Positions 58,662-64,000 of a DNA stretch of 64,000 nucleotides are shown here, one piece after another. The notes under the pieces are model-generated. The model worked only from the letters and a program-made list of their open reading frames with translations. It ran no database searches and was not told where the DNA came from. Origin of the DNA: an uncultured Prevotellaceae bacterium (GTDB lineage: Bacteria > Bacteroidota > Bacteroidia > Bacteroidales > Bacteroidaceae); assembly GCA_902775475.1 (NCBI GenBank), contig CACYME010000001.1:124001-188000 (forward strand). Direction: 5' to 3'. How positions within the stretch are numbered: position 1 is the stretch's first letter; every line of letters begins with the position of its first letter. Both the position numbers and the translations under genes were made by a program.

Positions 58662-61600
58662 TTAGAATGTGATGTTTGTACCGAAAGCGAACATGCGGTT
58701 ACGCGGATAACGGTTGTAGTCGATGCCGCAAGCCAAGCCTGTCTGGATATCCACTTCGGGGTCGTAGCCCGAATAGCTGGTGATGATGAACAGGTTGCTG
58801 GTCGACACGTAGAAGCGGGCCTTCGAGATGCCCCATTTCTTGGTGAGCGTCTTGGGCAGGGTGTAGCCGATGGTGATGTCGTTACAGCGCAGGAACGAGC
58901 CGTCCTCAACGAAATAGCTGTTGCAGAGCTTGGTGCCCACGTCAGCAGGGTTCCAGAGCGTGCGGCCCTCGTTGGCCTCCTTGTAGATGTCAACGGCATT
59001 CTTGTCGGCCGAGTAGTACATCTTGTAGAGGATGTCGCCCTTCGTGCCGGTGATGCTGCCGTCGATGTCGTTGTACTGCCAGCCGTCCTTGAAGCGCGAC
59101 AGGACGTTGAAGAACCTGTTCTTGTTGTCCTGCGAGGAAGAGAGGGTGTAGGCCGTGGCGTTGTTGATGTCGAAGTCAATCATGTAGACGAAGTTGGCGT
59201 TGAAGTCGAAGTTCTTCCACTGACCGTTCAGGCCAAAGCCACCCTGGATCTTCGGGTTGGTGTTACCGATGACGGTACGGTCTTTCTCGGTGATGCGTCC
59301 GTCGCCGTCGAGGTCCTTGAACTTAACCTTACCGGGCAGCGTGGCGATGCCGCTGTTCGAGGTGCCGCTGACGTCGTTGATGACGGTGACGTAGCCATCC
59401 TCACGCGGAGCCTGGTTCTTCGACGTGCCGTTGTCGGCAGCTGCCGAGCCCCAGGGCATGGCCTGGTAGTTGTTCAGCGGGTCGTAGTAGAACTCGTCGA
59501 AGCCATAGAGGCCGTCGTAGACGAAGCCGTAGATGAGGCCCACCTCATCGCCCACCTTCAGGTAGTAGTCGTACATGTCTTTCGTCTGCCAGCGGACGCT
59601 GCCCTCGAAGGGCTTCATGTCCACGCCGCCATCGAGCTTGTCGACCACCTTGCGGTTCCAGCCAAAGTTGATGTTGCCGGTGAGCACATAGTCCTTACCC
59701 TGCAGAATGTCGCCGCTGATGCTGAACTCGATACCCTTGTTGGTCACCTGACCAATGTTCTGCATCTGCGAGCCGTATCCTACGGTGGGGTTCAAGCCCG
59801 TGGCGTAGAGCAGGTCGCGCGTGGTGTTCCAGTAGAACTCCGGCGTGATGGTGACTCGTCCGTTGAACAGGGCGATGTCGGCTGCCAGGTTGCGGGTGAT
59901 GGTGGTCTCCCACTTGATGTCGGGGTTGCGGGCTGCCGAAGGCAGGCTGTAATACTTCTCACCATAGCGTGTCACCTCGCCGAGACCAGGACCGCCGGTA
60001 GAGCTGACGCTGCTGAGCAGGCGCCACATGTCGTCGTTGATGTTGTTGTTACCAGCCAGACCGACGGCGGCACGCAGCTTCAGCTGGGTAATCCAGTCGA
60101 TGTCCTTCATGAAAGGCTCCTCAGAGAGCACCCAGGCACCAGAGACCGAGGGGAAGTAGCCCCACTGGTTGCCGGGCGCAAACTTGGTGCTACCGTCGGC
60201 ACGGAACGTAGCCGAGACGAGGTACTTGTGCATGTAGTTATAGCTCACCTGTCCGAAGAACGATGCCGTGCGGTTGGGCGTGGAGAGGCTCGACGAAGTC
60301 TCGTAGGGGGTTCCGAAGCCCATATTGTTCCAGGCCTGGCGGGCAGAGAACGAACGGGGGAACAGGTGGCTCGTCATGTCGTTAACACGGTCTTCTACAT
60401 TGCTGATTTCCTGACCAATCAGGAACGACCAGTTGTGCTCGTCCTTCACAGACATGTTGTAGGCTGCGGTGTTGGTCCAGATGTAGCGCAGACGCTTGCT
60501 GTTGCTGACGGTGGCCACAGGCATCTTGTTATGCACGGTCTTCTGACCCTCACTGGTCAGGGCACCATAGAAGCGGTTCTGGTCAACCCAGCGCAGGCCG
60601 ATGGTGGCCTCGGTGCGCAGCGTCAGGCCCTTGATGGGCTTCCAGTCGAAGGCAAGACCATTACTATAAGTATAGGAGTGCTTGATGAGCTGGTTGATGG
60701 CGATGTCGCTCTTCGGGTTGGTGTAGCTGAAGAGTTCCTCCTCATCGGGGTCGGCATAGCTGGGGTCAATGTATCCGTATTCGCGCAGACCGTTGGTGGG
60801 GCGATACTTCAGCACGTCGATGATACCGCCCGTACCCACATGCTCACCACCGGCACCCTCGTCGCGGCGGAAGGTGAACTTGGGGTTGAACGACATCTTC
60901 AGCTTGTCGGTAATCTGGATGTCGGTCTTCACGTTCAGGTTGGTGCGGCGCAGGCCCGAACCCAGGATGATACCCTTGTCCTCGCTCTGCGTCAGCGAGA
61001 TGTTGAACTTCACCTTCTCCGAACCGCCACCGATGTTCACGTTGGCCGAGTAGTTGATGGGTGTCTCGCCCATCACCTCGTCCTGCCAGTCGTGCGTGGG
61101 CAGCGTGTTGTACATGTCGAGGTCGTAGGGGTTACCGAAGTTGGCCTTGAAGAACTTGGCGTTTGTCGAGCGCGTACCGTTGGCGGCATGCCACTGGTAC
61201 TGGTAGGCAGCGAACTCGGCAGCATCCATCAGGTCGAGCTTCTTCGACAGGTGGCTGATGTTCAGGTTGCCGTTGAAGGTCACCTTCACGTCGCCGGCCT
61301 GGGCGCTCTTGGTGGTGACGATGACAACGCCGTTGCCACCCTTGGCACCATAGATGGCCGTCAGCGAGGCATCCTTCAGCACGTCAATCGATGCGATGTC
61401 CGAAGGAGGAATATCGTTGATGTTGTCCACCTGGAAGCCGTCCACAATATAAAGAGGTGCGTTCGACTGCGTCACCGAGGTACCTCCACGCACGCGAATG
61501 TTAACGTCGGCACCGGGCTGACCGTCGACGGTGGTCACCTGCACACCAGAGATTTTACCTTGCAGGGCGACGGCTGCCGACGTGACGGGCACGGCGGCCA

Positions 61601-61997
61601 GCTTCACACCACTGATGGAACCGACGGAACCCGTCAGGTCCTTACGGGCCTTGCTGGTGTAGCCCACGACGACCACCTCCTCCAGGGCGGCGTTGTCGTC
61701 TTCAAGGGTGATGGTCATGTTGGCGGAGGCCTTCACCTCCTTGGGCTTCATGCCTACGTAGGTGATGACGAGCGTCTTGCCCGGCTCCACTTTCAGCGTA
61801 AAGTTACCATCGAAGTCGGTCACGGCGGCATTCTTCGGGTTGCCTTTCTCTACAACAGTAGCACCGATGACCGATTCGCCCGTTGAATCAAATACCTGTC
61901 CTTTCAGTTGCGCCTGCGCCAGCACTTCGGGAGGTGCCAGCACAAAGAACGCAGCTAAAAGACATAGTTTACACAATAGTCGAATTGCGCACTTCAT
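58662..61997 (-). CDS. susC: SusC/RagA-family TonB-linked outer-membrane transporter
   Basis: TonB-dependent glycan transporter of 1111 residues with a signal peptide (LCLLAAFFVLAPPEVLAQ). A carboxypeptidase-D-like regulatory domain follows (about 30-110; GQVFDSTGESVIGATVVEKG, FTLKVEPG, LVITYVGM). The TonB box/SusC signature ALEEVVVVGY comes next, and the plug domain (about 118-235) has IRVRGGTSVTQSNAPLYIVD and SIDVLKDASLTAIYGAKGGN. The rest is a 22-strand barrel ending FAFGTNITF. It imports oligosaccharides across the outer membrane together with SusD. Following genes include a pectate lyase, so pectin fragments are the likely substrate. A well-formed promoter lies at 62084-62114. Confidence 0.95.
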   Translation of the reverse strand: MKCAIRLLCKLCLLAAFFVLAPPEVLAQAQLKGQVFDSTGESVIGATVVEKGNPKNAAVTDFDGNFTLKVEPGKTLVITYVGMKPKEVKASANMTITLEDDNAALEEVVVVGYTSKARKDLTGSVGSISGVKLAAVPVTSAAVALQGKISGVQVTTVDGQPGADVNIRVRGGTSVTQSNAPLYIVDGFQVDNINDIPPSDIASIDVLKDASLTAIYGAKGGNGVVIVTTKSAQAGDVKVTFNGNLNISHLSKKLDLMDAAEFAAYQYQWHAANGTRSTNAKFFKANFGNPYDLDMYNTLPTHDWQDEVMGETPINYSANVNIGGGSEKVKFNISLTQSEDKGIILGSGLRRTNLNVKTDIQITDKLKMSFNPKFTFRRDEGAGGEHVGTGGIIDVLKYRPTNGLREYGYIDPSYADPDEEELFSYTNPKSDIAINQLIKHSYTYSNGLAFDWKPIKGLTLRTEATIGLRWVDQNRFYGALTSEGQKTVHNKMPVATVSNSKRLRYIWTNTAAYNMSVKDEHNWSFLIGQEISNVEDRVNDMTSHLFPRSFSARQAWNNMGFGTPYETSSSLSTPNRTASFFGQVSYNYMHKYLVSATFRADGSTKFAPGNQWGYFPSVSGAWVLSEEPFMKDIDWITQLKLRAAVGLAGNNNINDDMWRLLSSVSSTGGPGLGEVTRYGEKYYSLPSAARNPDIKWETTITRNLAADIALFNGRVTITPEFYWNTTRDLLYATGLNPTVGYGSQMQNIGQVTNKGIEFSISGDILQGKDYVLTGNINFGWNRKVVDKLDGGVDMKPFEGSVRWQTKDMYDYYLKVGDEVGLIYGFVYDGLYGFDEFYYDPLNNYQAMPWGSAAADNGTSKNQAPREDGYVTVINDVSGTSNSGIATLPGKVKFKDLDGDGRITEKDRTVIGNTNPKIQGGFGLNGQWKNFDFNANFVYMIDFDINNATAYTLSSSQDNKNRFFNVLSRFKDGWQYNDIDGSITGTKGDILYKMYYSADKNAVDIYKEANEGRTLWNPADVGTKLCNSYFVEDGSFLRCNDITIGYTLPKTLTKKWGISKARFYVSTSNLFIITSYSGYDPEVDIQTGLACGIDYNRYPRNRMFAFGTNITF

Positions 61998-62083
61998 ACG
62001 TTTGTTTTAGTTAATTATTAATATTGTAGTGTTAAATGCAACAAATAAGTAAGTTATAACTGTTAGTCTTGATTAATCGGGTG

Positions 62084-62114
62084 CAAATTTAGTAAAAATA
62101 ATCGAATCGACAAA
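62084..62114 (-). promoter_or_regulatory. Promoter of the susCD pectin operon
   Basis: On the reverse strand TTTG (62111-62114), 19 nt and TAAATTTG (62084-62091) form a full Bacteroidetes consensus. Predicted start about 62077, leader about 80 nt. Confidence 0.8.
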
Positions 62115-62272
62115 GATTTGGAACATTTTTTTAATGATTATCCACAAGAGGACCAGCATGAGCACCACCAAAGAACGTCATTCCTATGGTTGGCTTCCAC
62201 AATTTTGTCCCGAGGAGCAACCTAAGGCAGATATACTGTGAAAGATAGTTTCGTACCATGTGGTTGGAAATC

Positions 62273-62335
62273 GGTATATCGTGGATATACCATCGGTATA
62301 TAGGCGATATACCAAAGGTATATCCACGATATACC
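62273..62335. repeat. Three 19-bp GGTATATC palindromes with 22-bp period
   Basis: Palindromes at 62273-62291 (GGTATATCGTGGATATACC), 62295-62313 and 62317-62335 are spaced 22 bp start to start, with 3-bp linkers. The first and third are exact reverse complements of each other, so the array is also one larger inverted repeat. It lies between the susC and receptor promoters and could be a multi-dimer operator. Confidence 0.75.
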
Positions 62336-62388
62336 AAATTGTTTGAAGCCTGCAAATGTCGGCGTCGCAGCAGAAAAAACCGATATTT

Positions 62389-62420
62389 CTTGGCCAATTC
62401 CCAACTTTGTTGTACCTTTG
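62389..62420 (+). promoter_or_regulatory. Promoter of the B12 riboswitch transcript
   Basis: CTTG (62389-62392), 20 nt, then TACCTTTG (62413-62420). Predicted start about 62427, directly before the riboswitch. Confidence 0.75.
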
Positions 62421-62429
62421 CAGCCGCAA

Positions 62430-62610
62430 ACACGTGGTTCGCTGAGTGCGAAGCAAAAGGGAACGGGGTGGAAATCCCCGGCTGTCCCGCAGCTGTGAGT
62501 CGCCTTACGAACGGAGCAAGCCCCGGAGGGTATCATCCGCCGGGAAGCGTCACTGAGATTATTGGGAAGATGCTTGCTGACCGAGCGACGAGCCAGAATA
62601 CCTGCCACGC
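62430..62610 (+). ncRNA. Cobalamin (B12) riboswitch
   Basis: Conserved blocks in order: GGTTCGCTGAGTGCGAAGC-like start, AAAAGGGAA, GGTGGAAATCC, the CTGTCCCGCAGCTGTGA core, CACTGAGATTATTGGGAAG, and the B12 box AGCCAGAATACCTGCC at 62591-62606. Layout and spacing match the adenosylcobalamin class. It should repress the downstream receptor when B12 is plentiful. The expression platform (62607-62670) contains G/C-rich segments (GGGGTTAGGACGGGGGAGCC) that could pair with upstream sequence and block translation. Confidence 0.92.
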
Positions 62611-62670
62611 TGTTGACGACTCCCATGCGCCTCTGGGGTTAGGACGGGGGAGCCAGCACAGTCAAGAGGA

Positions 62671-64000
62671 ATGAGCAGAAAACAATCCGTCATCCTTGTC
62701 ATGCTGCTTTCGGTGGTGTCGCACGTCGTGCACGCTCAGGACAGCAACCAGCGCCCCCCTGCGCTGGCAGAGACCGACGTTTCCGGCATCGGGGCGGCAC
62801 CCGCTGACACCACGCTGCACATCAGCGAGGTGGTGGTGACGTCGAAGCTGACGTTCCGCGAGGTCATCACCCCGCAGCGCCTCGATGGTGCCGCCCTGCA
62901 GCAGCTGTCGGCCCTCAGCGTGGCCGATGCGCTGCGCTATTTCTCCGGCGTACAGCTGAAAGACTATGGCGGCGTGGGCGGTGTGAAGACCGTCGACGTG
63001 CGCTCCATGGGCACGAACCACCTCGGCGTCAGCTACGACGGCATCCTGCTCGGCAACGCACAGAACGGACAGATTGACCTGGGGCAGTTCTCCTTAGAGA
63101 ACGTCGACGAGATAGCCCTCTACAACGGACAGAAGAGTGCCATCTTCCAGGCCGCCGGCGACTTCGCCTCGGCCTCGTCGGTCTACATCCGCACCCGTCG
63201 GCCACATTTCGCCCCTGGGAAGAGCGAGAACTGGAAGGCTCGCCTGAAATACGGGGCCAGCGACCTGCTGCGCCTCTCGGCCCTCTATGAGCGGCAGCTG
63301 GGCGACAGCCTGTGCCTGAGCATCAACGGCGAGGCCCTTACCGCCAGCGGCAAATACCACTTCCGCTACAAACGCAAGAACCTCGACGGCACCACCGCCT
63401 GGGACACCACCGCCACGCGACAGAACGGCGACATCCATGCCGAACGCATAGAGGCCAACCTGCACGGCACGCTCCATCAGGGCACGTGGCAGCTGAAGGG
63501 CTATCTCTACAACTCGCAGCGCGGCATCCCCGGCGCCATCGTCAACAACGTTTGGCGGCGAGGCGAGCGCCAGGGCGACCTGAACACCTTCGTGCAGGGG
63601 CAGTGGCAGCGCACCATCGGCAACCTGTTCAGCACGAAGTGGCAGGCCAAGTATGCCTTCTACCGCACGCACTACGTGAACCGCGACTCCACGCTGCTGC
63701 CCGTCGACAACCTCTACCGCCAGCAGGAGGCCTTCGTCTCTACGGCCAACGTCGTGGAGCTGCTGCCCAACTGGAGCGCTTCGCTGAGCTACGACCTGCG
63801 CTGGAACAAGCTGGGTGCCGACACCTACCGCTTCCCCCACCCCACCCGTCTGGCCCATGCCCTGGCCGTTGCCACCGCCGTGGACTATCGCCACCTGAAG
63901 CTGCAGGCATCGCTCGTGGAAAGCTACATCCACGACCACACCGACGCTGGCAGCCGCCACATCAGCCGTCTCACCCCGGCATTCTTCGTCAGCGTCTACC
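62671..64000 (+). CDS. btuB: TonB-dependent receptor, BtuB-like (partial, 3-prime end outside)
   Basis: An open frame starts at the ATG at 62671 and runs off the window (443 codons seen). Signal peptide VILVMLLSVVSHVVHAQ. Residues about 50-60 (LHISEVVVTS) act as the TonB-box region, and the plug follows: LSALSVADALRYFSGVQLKD and VDVRSMGTNHLGVSYDGILL, then VDEIALYNGQKSAIFQA. Barrel strands begin near 190. There is no SusC-type N-terminal carboxypeptidase-D domain, as expected for classical receptors. The cobalamin riboswitch immediately upstream marks it as a vitamin B12 or corrinoid importer. The gene has TAnnTTTG-type promoter control plus B12 control. The end of the barrel cannot be judged here. 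Confidence 0.88.
   Translation, partial: MSRKQSVILVMLLSVVSHVVHAQDSNQRPPALAETDVSGIGAAPADTTLHISEVVVTSKLTFREVITPQRLDGAALQQLSALSVADALRYFSGVQLKDYGGVGGVKTVDVRSMGTNHLGVSYDGILLGNAQNGQIDLGQFSLENVDEIALYNGQKSAIFQAAGDFASASSVYIRTRRPHFAPGKSENWKARLKYGASDLLRLSALYERQLGDSLCLSINGEALTASGKYHFRYKRKNLDGTTAWDTTATRQNGDIHAERIEANLHGTLHQGTWQLKGYLYNSQRGIPGAIVNNVWRRGERQGDLNTFVQGQWQRTIGNLFSTKWQAKYAFYRTHYVNRDSTLLPVDNLYRQQEAFVSTANVVELLPNWSASLSYDLRWNKLGADTYRFPHPTRLAHALAVATAVDYRHLKLQASLVESYIHDHTDAGSRHISRLTPAFFVSVY

Larger units (their letters stand above)
61998..62670. other. 673-bp divergent region: two promoters, palindrome array, riboswitch
   Basis: Separates susC (minus) from the B12-linked receptor (plus). It holds the susC promoter (62084-62114), a triple GGTATATC palindrome array (62273-62335), the receptor promoter (62389-62420) and a cobalamin riboswitch (about 62430-62610). 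The minus-strand ORFs in 62131-62626 overlap these elements and look spurious. The stretch 62130-62270 shows nothing I can name. Confidence 0.7.

Noticed and set aside
58623-61886. 1087-codon plus-strand frame opposite susC
   Set aside because: susC is unmistakable on the minus strand; the antisense translation has no recognisable domains.
62131-62433. 100-codon minus-strand ORF upstream of the B12 receptor
   Set aside because: It overlaps the receptor promoter and the palindrome array, and its translation of repeated YxxG/IPIYR reflects the repeats only.

Overview
The window looks like chromosome of a Bacteroidales member, most likely Prevotellaceae. The evidence is SusC/SusD pairs, many lipoproteins with a Cys lipobox, type IX secretion (T9SS) style C-terminal tails, Mfa/Fim-type fimbrial genes, Bacteroidetes promoters (CTTG or TTTG, about 19-20 nt, then TAnnTTTG) and a coding GC that reads as clearly above 50 percent. 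The species cannot be named from sequence alone. I saw no tRNA, rRNA, CRISPR array or intact insertion sequence.

Region 1 (about 1-41.9 kb, minus strand) is a very large fimbrial and surface-adhesin locus. In transcription order it runs: DUF3575 outer-membrane protein, DUF3868/OmpA-like protein, Mfa1-type fimbrillin, a possible 34-residue membrane peptide, an Rpn-like PD-(D/E)XK nuclease, a FimB/Mfa2-type anchor, and then two copies of one module. Each module is fimbrillin-like lipoprotein A, fimbrillin-like lipoprotein B, an unrelated intracellular gene, and a giant T9SS-type surface protein. In the first copy the intracellular gene is a Fic protein and the giant has 4549 residues. In the second it is an AAA-ATPase/PD-(D/E)XK protein and the giant has 3218 residues. 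The giants share roughly their last 2000 residues but differ in their N-terminal parts: nine repeats in one, ricin-like segments in the other. By analogy with Porphyromonas Fim/Mfa fimbriae, I infer that they are very long tip adhesins or other surface adhesins. A fragment of an ORF6N-domain gene lies just upstream of the major fimbrillin.

Region 2 (42.4-47.4 kb, plus strand) is a glycogen/alpha-glucan operon: debranching enzyme, glycogen-synthase-like glycosyltransferase and GH57 alpha-amylase-like enzyme, ending at a strong terminator. A 43-bp inverted-repeat element lies between the first two genes.

Region 3 (47.6-62.1 kb) is a probable pectin utilisation locus: minus-strand susC, susD, a DUF4957/DUF5123-like lipoprotein, a small lipoprotein, a T9SS secreted protein and a PL1 pectate lyase. 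A convergent plus-strand alpha/beta hydrolase (a candidate acetyl esterase) carries an in-frame palindromic element.

Region 4 (62.2-64 kb, plus strand) is a cobalamin riboswitch with its own promoter, followed by a TonB-dependent receptor, presumably BtuB-like, that runs off the window.

A recurring theme is structured short repeats in gene junctions and promoters: 22-bp-period palindrome arrays, a 27-bp tandem repeat, and several different hairpin elements built from short tandem repeats.
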